This document shows positions 1 to 8,944 of a stretch of 64,000 nucleotides of DNA, piece by piece. This DNA is from Streptomyces spiramyceticus (lineage in GTDB: Bacteria > Actinomycetota > Actinomycetes > Streptomycetales > Streptomycetaceae). Made by a program: the position numbers and the translations under genes. Location of the stretch: the NCBI RefSeq assembly GCF_028807635.1, contig NZ_JARBAX010000001.1, positions 62,001-126,000 of the forward strand, given 5' to 3'. Under the pieces are notes generated by a model that was not told the origin of the DNA, searched no databases, and saw nothing but the letters and a program-made list of their open reading frames with translations. Positions within the stretch are counted from its first letter, which is position 1; the number at the start of each line of letters is the position of its first letter.

Positions 1-518
1 ATCGCCCGGATCTCGTCCGGTGTGTAGACCGTGCCCAGCTCGGTGTTCTGGGTGATCGAGACGACCTGCGGCATGGCGCGGTGCTCGTCCTCCCAGCCGT
101 ACGCCTGCCGGTCGATGAGCTCGGGCGTCAGCTTGCCGTCGGGCGTCGGTACGGTCAGCAGCTTGAGGCCGCCGACCCGCTCCGGGGCGCCGCACTCGTC
201 GACGTTGATGTGCGCACTCTCGGCGGCGATGACCGCGCCCCACCGGTCCGTGAGCGCCTGGAGGGCGACCACGTTGGCGCCGGTCCCGTTGAAGACGGGG
301 AACGCCTCGGCGAACGGGCCGAAGTGGCTGTGCATGATCCGCTGGAGGTGGTCGGTGTAGTCGTCCTCGCCGTAGGCGACCTGATGGCCGCCGTTGGCGA
401 GGGCGATCGCGGCGAGAACTTCGGGGTGGGCACCCGCGTAGTTGTCGCTCGCGAAGCCACGTACCAGCGGGTCGTGGTGCCGACGGGCGTCGGTCTTCGC
501 CGTGTTGTTCTGGTTCAC
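1..518 (-). CDS. low-specificity L-threonine aldolase (3' end outside window)
   Basis: This is the N-terminal 172 residues of a PLP-dependent fold-type I aldolase that splits threonine or allo-threonine into glycine and acetaldehyde. The family N-terminus is clear: GFASDNYAGAHPEVL, then a GEDDYT stretch, then FNGTGANVVAL, the usual PLP phosphate-binding region. The PLP lysine lies beyond the window edge. The GTG start at 518 overlaps the TGA of the upstream SDR gene as GTGA (515-518), so the two are translationally coupled and probably form an operon with the DUF6421 gene further upstream. The family call is firm; substrate preference is inferred. Confidence 0.9.
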   Translation of the reverse strand, partial: MNQNNTAKTDARRHHDPLVRGFASDNYAGAHPEVLAAIALANGGHQVAYGEDDYTDHLQRIMHSHFGPFAEAFPVFNGTGANVVALQALTDRWGAVIAAESAHINVDECGAPERVGGLKLLTVPTPDGKLTPELIDRQAYGWEDEHRAMPQVVSITQNTELGTVYTPDEIRA

Positions 519-1285
519 GGCTTGGGGGTCAGCCACAGGCGCTGTCCATTCACTTCCCTGGCGGGCCTGTCCCAGACTCCGGCGATGGCCTCGGCCAGTT
601 CCTTGACGTCCGTGAAGCCCGCGAACTTCGCGTTCGGGCGCTCGGCGCGCATCGCGTCGTGCACCAGTGCCTTGACGATCAGGATGGCAGCCGCGGCCCG
701 CGGACCGTCGTCGCCCCCCACCTTGCGGAAGGAGTCGGCGAGCGCGAGGGTCCATGCCTCGGCGGCGGCCTTGCCCGCGTTGTACGCGGCATTGTTCGCC
801 GTGGGCTTGGCCGCACCGGACTGGCTCACCAGGACGAACCGGCCGCGGTCGCTGCGCAGCAGCGCGTCGTGGAAGGCGATCGAGGTGTGCTGCACGGTAC
901 GGATGAGGAGCTTCTCCAGGAAGTCCCAGTCCGCGAGGTCGGTCTCGGTGAAGGACTTCGCGCCGCGCCAGCCACCGACGAGGTGGACCATGCCGTCGAT
1001 GCGGCCGAATTCCTTCTCGGTCTTGTCGACCCAGTCCCGGGTGGCTTCGAGGTCGAGGAGGTCGACGATGTCACCGGTGACGGTGGCGCCGCCGTGGGCG
1101 TACCGGGCCGCGTCGACGGCCTCCGCGAGCCGTGCCGCGTCGGCGTCGGAGGCCACCACGACGGCCCCTGCCTCGGCGAGCGTCAGCAGTGCGGCACGGC
1201 CGGCCGGCCCACCGGCTCCGGCGACCGCGATGACGGCGCCCTCCAGCGGGCCTCCGTTGCCGTTGCCGGTGGTGTTTGCGGTCAT
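515..1285 (-). CDS. SDR family NAD(P)-dependent oxidoreductase
   Basis: A 256-residue short-chain dehydrogenase/reductase. The N-terminal cofactor site reads AVAGAGGPAGRAAL, a variant of TGxxxGxG in which alanine replaces the usual threonine. Downstream are the DIVDLLD segment, a serine in LVSQSGA and the catalytic YNAGK motif. I place the start at the ATG at 1285 rather than further upstream because a strong AGGAGG lies just before it. It sits between DUF6421 (26-bp gap) and threonine aldolase (4-bp overlap). That arrangement suggests one pathway acting on a small hydroxy or amino acid; the substrate is unknown. Confidence 0.85.
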   Translation of the reverse strand: MTANTTGNGNGGPLEGAVIAVAGAGGPAGRAALLTLAEAGAVVVASDADAARLAEAVDAARYAHGGATVTGDIVDLLDLEATRDWVDKTEKEFGRIDGMVHLVGGWRGAKSFTETDLADWDFLEKLLIRTVQHTSIAFHDALLRSDRGRFVLVSQSGAAKPTANNAAYNAGKAAAEAWTLALADSFRKVGGDDGPRAAAAILIVKALVHDAMRAERPNAKFAGFTDVKELAEAIAGVWDRPAREVNGQRLWLTPKP

Positions 1286-1311
1286 GGTCGTCGCCTCCTG
1301 GGCGCGAGGGC

Positions 1312-2709
1312 TCACGCGGCCACCCGCTCGGCACTCTTCGCGGTGATCCCCTTGGTCGAGGCGATCACATTCTTCAGCTTCTTGGAAAGCGCCTCATAGA
1401 ACATGCTCAACGGAAACTCGTCCGGAAGCACGTCGTCGACGAGTTTGCGCGGGGGCAGCGACAGGTCCAGGGCATCAGGGCCCTTGGCCCAGCGCGAGCC
1501 CGGGTGGGGTGCCAGGTACGTCGAGACCAGGTCGTACGCCGCGAACCAGTGCACCAGCTTCGGGCGGTCGATGCCCGCCCGGTAGAGGTCCTCGATCTCG
1601 GCGCAGAGCTGGTTGGTGACCTGCGGGGCACGCTCCCAGTCGATCTTCAGCGTGTTGTCGGTCCAGCGCACCACGTCGTGCTTGTGGAGGTACGCGAAGA
1701 GCAGCTGGCCGCCGAGGCCGTCGTAGTTGCGGACGCGGTCGCCGCTGACCGGGAAGCGGAACATCCGGTCGAACAGCACGGCGTACTGCACGTCACGGCC
1801 GTGCGCGTTGCCCTCGGCTTCGAGCTTCACGGCCTCCTTGAAGGCGGTGAGGTCGCAGCGCAGCTCCTCCAGGCCGTACATCCAGAACGGCTGACGCTGC
1901 TTGATCATGAACGGGTCGAAGGGCAGGTCGCCGTGGCTGTGGGTGCGGTCGTGGACCATGTCCCACAGCACGAAGGCCTGCTCGCAGCGGGTCTGGTCGG
2001 AGACCATCGCCCGGATGTCCTCGGGCAGTTCGAGGCCGAGGATCTCCACGGAGGCCTCGGTGACGCGGCGGAAGCGGGCCGCTTCGCGGTCGCAGAAGAT
2101 GCCGCCCCAGGTGAAGCGCTCGGGGGCCTCGCGCACGGCGATCGTCTCCGGGAAGAGCACCGCGGAGTGGGTGTCGTACCCGGCGGTGAAGTCCTCGAAG
2201 GTGATGCCGAGGAAGAGCGGGTTGTCGTAACGGGTGCGCTCCAGCTCCGAAAGCCACTCGGGCCACACCATGCGCAGCACGACCGCTTCGAGGTTGCGGT
2301 CGGGGTTGCCGTTCTGCGTGTACATCGGGAAGACGACCAGGTGCTGAAGGCCGTCAGCGCGCTGCTGCGCGGGCTGGAAGGCGAGCAGCGAGTCCAGGAA
2401 GTCGGGTACGCCGAAGCCGCTGTCGGCCCACTTGCGCAGGTCGGCCACGAGGGCGCGGTGGTACGCGGCGTCGTGCTCCAGCAGCGGGGCGAGCTTCTCG
2501 ACCGCGTTGATCACACGGTCGAGGGTGGCCTCCGCGGTGACGCGGGAGGGCGCCCCTTCGGCGTCGAAGTCGATGGAGCCGTCGGCCGACTGCCAGGGCC
2601 GGATCTCCTCCACGGCATTCTTGAGCTCGGGCCAGGCCAGGTGCTCGACCACGCGCCGGGCGTCGGATATGCCGCCGGCTGCTATGTCCTGCACAAGAAT
2701 TTCCGTCAT
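1312..2709 (-). CDS. DUF6421 family protein
   Basis: A 465-residue soluble protein that I match from memory to the actinobacterial DUF6421 family. There is no signal peptide or membrane segment. The sequence is rich in aromatic, acidic and histidine residues, including VHDRTHSHGDLPFDPFMIKQR and LVHWFAAYDLVSTYLAPHPGSRW. Those clustered His/Asp residues could bind metal, but this is a guess. The ATG at 2709 has GGAGG just upstream. It is the first gene of a three-gene run with the SDR and threonine aldolase, which suggests a linked metabolic role. No function can be assigned from sequence alone. Confidence 0.7.
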   Translation of the reverse strand: MTEILVQDIAAGGISDARRVVEHLAWPELKNAVEEIRPWQSADGSIDFDAEGAPSRVTAEATLDRVINAVEKLAPLLEHDAAYHRALVADLRKWADSGFGVPDFLDSLLAFQPAQQRADGLQHLVVFPMYTQNGNPDRNLEAVVLRMVWPEWLSELERTRYDNPLFLGITFEDFTAGYDTHSAVLFPETIAVREAPERFTWGGIFCDREAARFRRVTEASVEILGLELPEDIRAMVSDQTRCEQAFVLWDMVHDRTHSHGDLPFDPFMIKQRQPFWMYGLEELRCDLTAFKEAVKLEAEGNAHGRDVQYAVLFDRMFRFPVSGDRVRNYDGLGGQLLFAYLHKHDVVRWTDNTLKIDWERAPQVTNQLCAEIEDLYRAGIDRPKLVHWFAAYDLVSTYLAPHPGSRWAKGPDALDLSLPPRKLVDDVLPDEFPLSMFYEALSKKLKNVIASTKGITAKSAERVAA

Positions 2710-2766
2710 GTCACTTCCTCCACGGGAGAACCTCGCGTCAAGGCACCGTATAGGTATTCACCCCTC

Positions 2767-2778
2767 CCACTCAAGTGG
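2767..2778. promoter_or_regulatory. short dyad upstream of the DUF6421 operon
   Basis: CCACTCAAGTGG is a perfect 5-bp inverted repeat around two central bases, about 60 bp upstream of the DUF6421 start and in the only gap before that operon. It could be an operator for the three-gene run. A dyad this short can arise by chance, so confidence is low. Confidence 0.25.
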
Positions 2779-2790
2779 TACCCCAGTAAA

Positions 2791-3795
2791 TTATCCTGCA
2801 CAGCCCCCTTGATCGCAGCGATTCTTCCTGCCCTTGGCCGTACTGGCGATGGCTTCTGCCACTCCGGTCAAGGCATCGCGGGCGTCATCGAGGATTTCCG
2901 AGAAGCCGAAGAAGCCGTGGAACATCCCGGGACAGTGGCGTTCTGCGACCGTCACTCCGGCCCTCCGGAGCCTCTCCGCGTACGCCTGCCCCTCGTCGCA
3001 GAGCGGATCGCAGCCCGCGGTGACGATGTACGCGGGCGGTAGCCCCGCCAGGTCGCCTGCCCGCAGCGGCGAGGCGTAGGGATGGGCCCCGTCGCCCTCC
3101 GGGCCCAGGTACTGCTCCCAGAACCAGCGCAGCGCTGCCGCCCCCAGGAAGTAGCCGGTGGCGTTCTTCCGGTACGAGTCGGTGTCCTGCCCGGCGTCGG
3201 CCGCTGGATAGACGAGCGCCTGAAGTGCGATGGCGGGGCCGCCGCGCTCCTTCGCCATGAGCGCAGCCACGGCCGACAGGGTGCCGCCCGCACTGTCGCC
3301 CGCGACGACCAGCGCCCGCGGATCGCCGCCCAGCTCCCCCACATGGCCGGCGGCCCACAGCAGGGCGGCGTACGCGTCCTCGACGGCGGCGGGGAACCGG
3401 GCCTCGGGTGCGAGCCGGTAGTCGACGGAGACCAGCACGGCGCCCGAGGCGCGGCACAGGCCCCGGACGGTGATGTCGTGGCTGTCCAGACCGCCGATGA
3501 CCCAGCCGCCCCCGTGGCAGAAGACGACGGTGGGCCGGGGCCCCGTCGCGGCCTGCGGGTCGGGCCGGTAGATCCGTACCGGTATCCCGGGAGCCCCGTC
3601 CGGGCCCGGAATGGTCCGCTCCTCCACCGAGCCGACCTGCGGGGGCGCCACAGGAGGCTTCGGCAACGCGTCGATCATGCGGCGGGCCTCGACGGCGTCG
3701 GTGACGGCGCCGCCCAGATCGGGGAAGGCGGAGGTCATGAGGTCGACCAGTTGCCGCGCATCGGGGGCCAGGCGGTCGCCGGCTTCGCCTGTCAT
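2791..3795 (-). CDS. alpha/beta hydrolase, hormone-sensitive-lipase type esterase
   Basis: A 334-residue cytoplasmic esterase. The HSL-family oxyanion motif HGGGW (about residue 95), the nucleophile GDSAGG and a C-terminal GMFHGF histidine are all present, giving a complete Ser-Asp-His set. The ATG at 3795 overlaps the stop of the LLM flavoprotein gene as ATGA (3792-3795). The open frame runs much further upstream, but that part is only a shadow of the LLM gene. Coupling to a luciferase-like monooxygenase suggests oxidation followed by ester hydrolysis of a shared substrate. Regulation by the divergent PadR gene is likely. Confidence 0.88.
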   Translation of the reverse strand: MTGEAGDRLAPDARQLVDLMTSAFPDLGGAVTDAVEARRMIDALPKPPVAPPQVGSVEERTIPGPDGAPGIPVRIYRPDPQAATGPRPTVVFCHGGGWVIGGLDSHDITVRGLCRASGAVLVSVDYRLAPEARFPAAVEDAYAALLWAAGHVGELGGDPRALVVAGDSAGGTLSAVAALMAKERGGPAIALQALVYPAADAGQDTDSYRKNATGYFLGAAALRWFWEQYLGPEGDGAHPYASPLRAGDLAGLPPAYIVTAGCDPLCDEGQAYAERLRRAGVTVAERHCPGMFHGFFGFSEILDDARDALTGVAEAIASTAKGRKNRCDQGGCAG

Positions 3796-4949
3796 CGGCC
3801 GCCGCCCCTGAAGCCGCCGTCCTTGACGCCGCTCTCCTTGAAGTACGGGATGACTTTCTCGCCCCACTGCCGGATCGTTTCCAGGCACGCCTCCTGCGGG
3901 ACGGTGCCCATTTGGATCAAGCACATGATTTCGTCGGCGCCCGCGTCGCGGAGCCGTTCCACATAGGCGATGGCGTCGTCCGCCGTGCCGTACGCGTGGT
4001 CGGCGTTGAACGTGGCCGTGGAGGCGGGGCGTACCGGGATGTCGTGCTCGTGCAGCCGCGCGACGACCTGCTCGGCGGCCCTGCGCATCTCGGCTGCCTC
4101 GTCGGCGCCGTCGACGACCGCCTCGTCGGGGATGCCCGCGCCGCCGTACCAATGGCCGATGGACTGGGCGAAGAAACGCTGGCCGCGTACGCCGATGCGC
4201 CGCGCCCGCTCGCGGTCGTCGAGCACGATTGTCGGGCAGAGCACCGAGAAGTGGTCGTTGACGACGCTCGACACGAACCGCTCCGGGGTGCGGGCGGCGA
4301 CGGCGGCGTCGTACGCGGTACGCATCCCGGCGATCGACTCCGGTCCCGCGAAGCCCATCACCAGCGCGCCGATACCGAGCTCGGCGGCCTGGGTGAGGGT
4401 CTCGGTGCGGCTGCACGCGAGGAAGAGCGGAGGGTGCGGGGTCTGCTCGGGCCGGGGCAGGATCGGATGCGGATCAATGTCGATCAGCTCGCCGTGGTAC
4501 TCCAGCTCGTCCTCCTGCCACGCCCTGCCGATGATCCGCAGCGCCTCCTCGACCTCCTGGGTCGTACGGCCCCTGTCGACCCCGCACAGCGAGGTCTCCT
4601 GCTCCGTACCGCCGCGCCCGGCTCCCAGATCGAGCCGCCCGCCGGAGAGCAGGTCGAGCATGGCGGCGCGTTCGGCGACGCGCGCCGGGTGGTTGAAGCG
4701 GAACGGCATGCAGACGACGCCATGACCGATGCGGATGGTCGTGGTCTTCGCGGCCACCCAGGTCAGGAAGATCTCCGGGGCGGACATGTGCGCGTACCAC
4801 TTCAGGGAGTGGTGCTCGACGGCCCAGATCCGGTCGAAGCCCATCTTCTCGGCGAGCACTGCCTGTTCGACGCTGTCGCGGATGACCTGATGCTCGCGCT
4901 CGACGGTGGGGTCGGCCAGTTGCGCCTCGAAGATGACGGAGAACTTCAC
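3792..4949 (-). CDS. LLM class flavin-dependent oxidoreductase (bacterial luciferase family)
   Basis: A 385-residue TIM-barrel monooxygenase that uses reduced F420 or FMN. Family landmarks are WAVEHH (about residue 43), TTTIRIGHGVVCMPFR and the GRLDLGAGRGGTEQE loop that contacts the flavin phosphate. The start is a GTG at 4949 preceded by GGAGG at a good distance. It is the first gene of a two-gene unit with the esterase and faces a PadR regulator across a palindromic site. Substrate is unknown. Induction by an aromatic or other xenobiotic ligand through PadR is an inference from the arrangement. Confidence 0.88.
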   Translation of the reverse strand: MKFSVIFEAQLADPTVEREHQVIRDSVEQAVLAEKMGFDRIWAVEHHSLKWYAHMSAPEIFLTWVAAKTTTIRIGHGVVCMPFRFNHPARVAERAAMLDLLSGGRLDLGAGRGGTEQETSLCGVDRGRTTQEVEEALRIIGRAWQEDELEYHGELIDIDPHPILPRPEQTPHPPLFLACSRTETLTQAAELGIGALVMGFAGPESIAGMRTAYDAAVAARTPERFVSSVVNDHFSVLCPTIVLDDRERARRIGVRGQRFFAQSIGHWYGGAGIPDEAVVDGADEAAEMRRAAEQVVARLHEHDIPVRPASTATFNADHAYGTADDAIAYVERLRDAGADEIMCLIQMGTVPQEACLETIRQWGEKVIPYFKESGVKDGGFRGGGR

Positions 4950-4995
4950 GGTGCCTCCAGGGGGTTGCGTCCATGGGGCTGCGCTTATTTCAATC

Positions 4996-5007
4996 AGTCA
5001 TATGACT
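4996..5007. promoter_or_regulatory. palindromic operator between LLM gene and padR-like gene
   Basis: AGTCATATGACT is a perfect 12-bp palindrome that contains the ATG start (5002) of the PadR gene and lies 47 bp from the divergent LLM start. A second palindrome, GACTAGTC, overlaps it at 5004-5011. Bound protein here would block both promoters and the regulator start, as expected for PadR autoregulation. Confidence 0.5.
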
Positions 5008-5649
5008 AGTCGTCAGATATCGAGGAAGCAAGACCCGGGCCCGGACGACCTGCCGCCGACCGCATGGGCGGTGCTCGGCCTGCTCTCCTTCCCGGGTGAG
5101 CGGACCGGCTACGAGCTGAAGAAGTGGGCGGACGCCTCCCTGCGCTTCTTCTACTGGTCGCCCGCCGTCAGCCAGATCTACGCGGAGCTCCGGCGCCTCG
5201 AATCCCTCGGATACGCGGCGTCCCGGCGCTCGGGCCCCGAAGAGCCGCGCACCAAACGCCAGTACGCGATCACCGAAGAGGGACGGGCGGCGCTCGCCGA
5301 GTGGGCGGACAGCGCCGGGGACACGGGCCCGCCGGTGCTCAAGCATCCGCTGGTGCTGCGCGTATGGCTTGGTCACCTGGCGGACCCGGAGCGCCTGCGG
5401 GAGCGCGTGGAGGACCACATCGCCCGTACGCGGGGCGAGTTGAAAGAGGTACGGGACGCTCTGGCGCGGGCGGGGGGCGTCGCCGACTGGGCACATCCTC
5501 AGGTGGCGCTGCGCTGGAGCGAGCGGCAGCATCTGGCCGAGCTGGAACTGGCGGAGGCGATGCTGGCCGATCTGGACGGGCTGGGGACGCCGGGCACGTC
5601 GACGACACTGCCGCGTCAAAGCGCCAGGGGTCCGCTCACGCAAGGGTGA
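5002..5649 (+). CDS. PadR family transcriptional regulator
   Basis: A 215-residue repressor. The N-terminal winged helix (AWAVLGLLSFPGERTGYELKK through QIYAELRRLESLGY and KRQYAITEEGRAAL) is typical PadR. The C-terminal half carries the helical AphA-like dimerisation region with VWLGHLADPERLRERVEDH. I choose the ATG at 5002 because the open frame upstream lies inside the divergent LLM gene. The start codon sits within a perfect palindrome, so the transcript may be nearly leaderless. It probably represses itself and the LLM/esterase pair. Confidence 0.88.
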   Translation: MTSRQISRKQDPGPDDLPPTAWAVLGLLSFPGERTGYELKKWADASLRFFYWSPAVSQIYAELRRLESLGYAASRRSGPEEPRTKRQYAITEEGRAALAEWADSAGDTGPPVLKHPLVLRVWLGHLADPERLRERVEDHIARTRGELKEVRDALARAGGVADWAHPQVALRWSERQHLAELELAEAMLADLDGLGTPGTSTTLPRQSARGPLTQG

Positions 5650-5775
5650 CGCGGCTCGCGTCGGCCCGGCCCGGGCCCGAGCGGAGCGGTCCGCTTCCGC
5701 CTGCGAGCGGGGTTCCCTCGGGGAAGAGGGCCGTTAGGCTGCCCGGGAGCCGCCGTCGACGGAAGCGAGATTGCC

Positions 5776-6459
5776 TTGAGTTTCCTCACCATTGGTCACC
5801 GTGGGGTCATGGGTGTCGAGCCGGAGAACACCCTCCGTTCCTTCGTCCGTGCCGAGCAGGCCGGCATGGACGCGATCGAGCTGGATCTGCATCTGAGCAA
5901 GGACGGCGCGCTCGTGATCATGCACGACGCGGAGGTGGACCGTACGACCGACGGCAGGGGCGCGATCGCCGACCTGACCCTCGCGGAACTGCGGGGACTC
6001 GACGCCGGGCAGGGCGAGCGCGTTCCCCTCTTCGAGGAGGTCCTCGACGCCGTGAAGTCCCCGCTCCAGGCAGAGATCAAGGACGTGGCGGCGGCGCGGG
6101 CGCTCGCCGAGGTCATGCACCGGCGGGATCTGACCGGGCGCGTGGAGGTGTCGTCGTTCCACGACGAGGCGGTTGCCGAGATCGCGTCGCTGGTGCCGGG
6201 CGTACGGACCGCGCTGATCGCCAGCCGCTGGGGCGGCGATGTGGTGGACCGCGCCAAGGCGGTGGGCGCGGCGACGCTCGCCCTGAACATCCGGAGGTTG
6301 ACGCTGGAGACGGTGGAGCGTGCGCACAGGGAGGGTCTCGCGGTCATCGGCTGGGTGGTGAATACGCAGGATCATCTGCGGCTGGTGCGGGCGCTGGAGC
6401 TGGACGGTGCGACTACGGACTACCCGGAGATTCGGCGTACGGGGCGGTTCACGGCGTAG
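5776..6459 (+). CDS. glycerophosphodiester phosphodiesterase
   Basis: A 227-residue GDPD of normal length that hydrolyses glycerophosphodiesters to glycerol-3-phosphate and an alcohol. It shows the family signature GHRGVMGVEPENTL with catalytic His and Arg, the metal-binding ELDLHLSKDG and the MHD histidine followed by DRTTDG, then QAEIK (second acidic metal site). There is no signal peptide, so it acts in the cytoplasm. The start is a TTG at 5776 preceded by GGAAGCGAG. The neighbours are unrelated. Confidence 0.9.
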   Translation: MSFLTIGHRGVMGVEPENTLRSFVRAEQAGMDAIELDLHLSKDGALVIMHDAEVDRTTDGRGAIADLTLAELRGLDAGQGERVPLFEEVLDAVKSPLQAEIKDVAAARALAEVMHRRDLTGRVEVSSFHDEAVAEIASLVPGVRTALIASRWGGDVVDRAKAVGAATLALNIRRLTLETVERAHREGLAVIGWVVNTQDHLRLVRALELDGATTDYPEIRRTGRFTA

Positions 6460-6480
6460 AGGTGGCTCGGGGCGTGGGCG

Positions 6481-6521
6481 GGGCGGGTGCGGGTTGCTGC
6501 GGCGCAGCCCCCTACCCGCCC
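6481..6521. terminator. hairpin between convergent GDPD and GNAT genes
   Basis: GGGCGGGT (6481-6488) pairs with ACCCGCCC (6514-6521), enclosing a smaller GCTGC/GCAGC stem. It lies exactly between the two convergent genes and overlaps the GNAT stop codon. There is no T run, which is usual for Streptomyces terminators. Confidence 0.5.
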
Positions 6522-7066
6522 AGCGTCTTGACCAGCAGCTCGAACGCGAGGTCGTCCCGCTGCGGCACGCCGAACCGCTCGTCGCCGTACGGGAACGGGC
6601 TCATCCGCCCCGTCCGCCGGTAGCCGCGCCGCTCGTACCACGCGATGAGTTCGTCACGTACCGAGATCACCGTCATGTGCATCTCACCCACGCCCCACGC
6701 CTCACGCACCGTCCGCTCCGCCTCCGCGATGATCACCCTCCCCAGGCCACCGCCCTGCAGGCCCGGCGCGACGGCGAACATCCCGAAGTAGGCGGCGTCA
6801 CCCCGGTGTTCAAGCTGGCAGCAGGCGACCACCGCGCCGTCCCGCTCGACGGTCAGCAGTCGGCTGTCCGGCGACTTGATCACATCGAGGACGCCCTCGG
6901 GGTCCGTCCGCTGCCCTTCGAGGATGTCCGCCTCCGTCGTCCACCCCGAACGGCTGGAGTCCCCGCGGTACGCCGACTCTATGAGCGCGACCAGCACGTC
7001 GACATCGGCTTCCGTCGCGTCGCGGAAGGTGAGCTCTGCGTCGGCCGGGCGCGGGGTCGTGTCCAT
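6512..7066 (-). CDS. GNAT family N-acetyltransferase
   Basis: A 184-residue acetyl-CoA-dependent acyltransferase. The fold landmarks are the N-terminal RDATEADVDVLVALIESAY, the strand FGMFAVAPGLQGGGLGR carrying the Q/RxxGxG acetyl-CoA loop (about residue 105) and the C-terminal LIAWYERRGYRRTG. It is complete, starting with ATG at 7066 behind GGAGAG. The acceptor substrate is unknown. The gene stands alone, divergent from a VOC gene. Confidence 0.87.
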   Translation of the reverse strand: MDTTPRPADAELTFRDATEADVDVLVALIESAYRGDSSRSGWTTEADILEGQRTDPEGVLDVIKSPDSRLLTVERDGAVVACCQLEHRGDAAYFGMFAVAPGLQGGGLGRVIIAEAERTVREAWGVGEMHMTVISVRDELIAWYERRGYRRTGRMSPFPYGDERFGVPQRDDLAFELLVKTLGG

Positions 7067-7138
7067 GAAAGGCGCTCTCCAGATCTGTACGGCGGAGGTC
7101 GGGCGACCTGAGCCTAACGCCCGCTAAGGTCCGGATGC

Positions 7139-7525
7139 ATGGTGCATGTACTGAGCAGCAGGACACTCCTCCGCCCCACGGACCCCGAGCGCTCCCGCGC
7201 CTTCTACGGCGGGGCGCTGGGTCTCGCCGTCTACCGCGAGTTCGGTACGGGCCCCGAGCGCGGCACCGTGTACTTCCTCGGCGGCGGCTTCCTGGAGGTC
7301 TCGGGACGTTCCGATACGCCGCCCTCCCCCGCTCTCCAGCTGTGGCTCCAGGTCGCCGACGCGACAGCTGCGTACGAGGAACTGTCGGCGCACGGCGTCG
7401 ATGTGCTGCGGCCGCCGGTGAAGGAGCCCTGGGGACTGGTCGAGATGTGGATCGCCGATCCGGACGGCGTACGCATCGCGGTCGTGGAGGTACCGGCGGA
7501 ACATCCCCTCCGCTACCGGCCGTGA
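7139..7525 (+). CDS. VOC family (glyoxalase/dioxygenase fold) protein
   Basis: A 128-residue single-module vicinal-oxygen-chelate protein. It opens with the beta-alpha-beta unit RTLLRPTDPERSRAFYGGALGL and ends with WIADPDGVRIAVVE, whose terminal glutamate is the usual metal ligand position. Single modules of this size act as dimers in drug-binding, glyoxalase-like or dioxygenase-like roles, and the sequence does not separate these. The ATG at 7139 has AAGG upstream. Confidence 0.85.
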   Translation: MVHVLSSRTLLRPTDPERSRAFYGGALGLAVYREFGTGPERGTVYFLGGGFLEVSGRSDTPPSPALQLWLQVADATAAYEELSAHGVDVLRPPVKEPWGLVEMWIADPDGVRIAVVEVPAEHPLRYRP

Positions 7526-7623
7526 CCAGCGGCTAGGCTGGGCCGACCGAGGCTGACTGAAATTCCGGTCAAGGCCTGGGGCGCAGCGAGTCCGGGGAGT
7601 GGACAAGGAGTGGATGAGTCGAC

Positions 7624-8187
7624 ATGGCGTCCGACCGTCAAGTACTGATCATGGAAGCGGCCGTACGTGTCATTGCCCGCAGCGGGGTGCGGGGACTGCG
7701 TGTCGAGCAGCTGGCCGCGGAGGCGGGGGTGTCCACGGCGCTGATCTACTACCACTTCAAGGACCGGTCCGGTCTCATCCGCCGGACCCTCGATTTCGTC
7801 AGCGACCGGGCCGTCGCCTACACCGACGAGGCGATCGCTCGTGCCGATGATGCGCGCGGCGAGCTCGAACAGATGCTGCTGACGGAGCTCCAGGACACGC
7901 CCGGGGTACGGGAGAACAGCACCGCCTGGGGTGAACTCCGCGCCAGCGCGGTCTTCGAGAGCGACGACCTGCGGGATGCTCTGGCGCGCTCCACCCGGTC
8001 CTGGGTGACCGATGTCGCCGAGGCGATCCGGGCGGTGCGGCCGGATGCGAACGCGGAGGACGCGGCGGAGCGGCTCACCGCGCTCGTCGAAGGGCTCAGC
8101 GAGCGCTGGCTGAGCGGCTCCTTGGCACTGGAGCGGGCACGTGAGCTGTTGCGGGGAGGGATCGCGGTCGAACTCGACGCGGGGTAG
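7624..8187 (+). CDS. TetR/AcrR family transcriptional regulator
   Basis: A 187-residue repressor. The N-terminal TetR helix-turn-helix is clear (ILEAAVRVIA-like opening, GVRGLRVEQLAAEAGVSTALIYYHFKDRSGL) and is followed by a TetR_C-type ligand domain ending WLSGSLALERARELL. The ATG at 7624 has a rather distant AAGGAG at about 7602. Its target is not evident; the next gene encodes a membrane protein 130 bp downstream on the same strand. Confidence 0.88.
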   Translation: MASDRQVLIMEAAVRVIARSGVRGLRVEQLAAEAGVSTALIYYHFKDRSGLIRRTLDFVSDRAVAYTDEAIARADDARGELEQMLLTELQDTPGVRENSTAWGELRASAVFESDDLRDALARSTRSWVTDVAEAIRAVRPDANAEDAAERLTALVEGLSERWLSGSLALERARELLRGGIAVELDAG

Positions 8188-8317
8188 CGCCGCAGGCAAC
8201 CCGCACAAGCCCACGCTCCCCCACACACCCCGCGCGCACCCCCACGCGCCCGCATACGACCCCCCACCGCTGGGCATCGCATCGACGGGACGACACCGTC
8301 GAACGGGGAGGTACACC

Positions 8318-8860
8318 GTGCACGGACAGGCGTTGTCCAGCTGGCTGCTCGTCGCGCTGTGCTCGGCGACCGGCGCGTACTGCGTTCTGCGCATGTACAC
8401 CGGCATGGGGGAACACCGGAAAGAGGCGGGCAGCGATGCCCTGATGGGATTCGGCATGGCGGCCATGGCCGTGCCTGCAGCGGTGGCCGCCCCGCCGTTG
8501 CTGTACGCCGCCGTCTTCGGCGGCGCCGGCCTGCGCGCCCTGTGGCAGGCCCGCGGGAGTACGCACCATCTGCACCATCTCGTCGGCTCGCTGGCGATGG
8601 TCTACATGGCCCTGGTGATGGCACCGGGCACTGGTCACACACCCGGGTACGCCCCCGGCGGCGTACCCCTCCTGACCGGGGCGCTGCTCCTTTACTACGC
8701 GACGTACGTCCTGCGCACCGGGGTCCGGTTGATGCCGGTGTCCACCGGGGCTGCGGGAACCGGCGGCCGGGCGCCCGCCTGGGGTGCTCGTCCCGAGCTC
8801 GCGATGGCCTCCCGGCTCTCCATGGGCATCGCCATGATCGCCATGCTGGTCACCCTCTGA
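8318..8860 (+). CDS. DUF5134 family membrane protein
   Basis: A 180-residue integral membrane protein with about five hydrophobic helices, a short HLHHL histidine patch between helices 3 and 4 and methionine-rich segments. I match it to DUF5134, a family I know from actinobacteria beside M56 peptidases, which is what follows here. The GTG at 8318 is preceded by GGGGAG. The His/Met content could suit metal or haem binding, but the function is unknown. Confidence 0.65.
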   Translation: MHGQALSSWLLVALCSATGAYCVLRMYTGMGEHRKEAGSDALMGFGMAAMAVPAAVAAPPLLYAAVFGGAGLRALWQARGSTHHLHHLVGSLAMVYMALVMAPGTGHTPGYAPGGVPLLTGALLLYYATYVLRTGVRLMPVSTGAAGTGGRAPAWGARPELAMASRLSMGIAMIAMLVTL

Positions 8861-8944
8861 GGGCGCCCGCGAAACCGTGGCCTGCGTCACTTGACGCACC
8901 CAAGTCCTACCCGGGAGTAGCCCCGTCCTCATAGGCTGCTGCCC

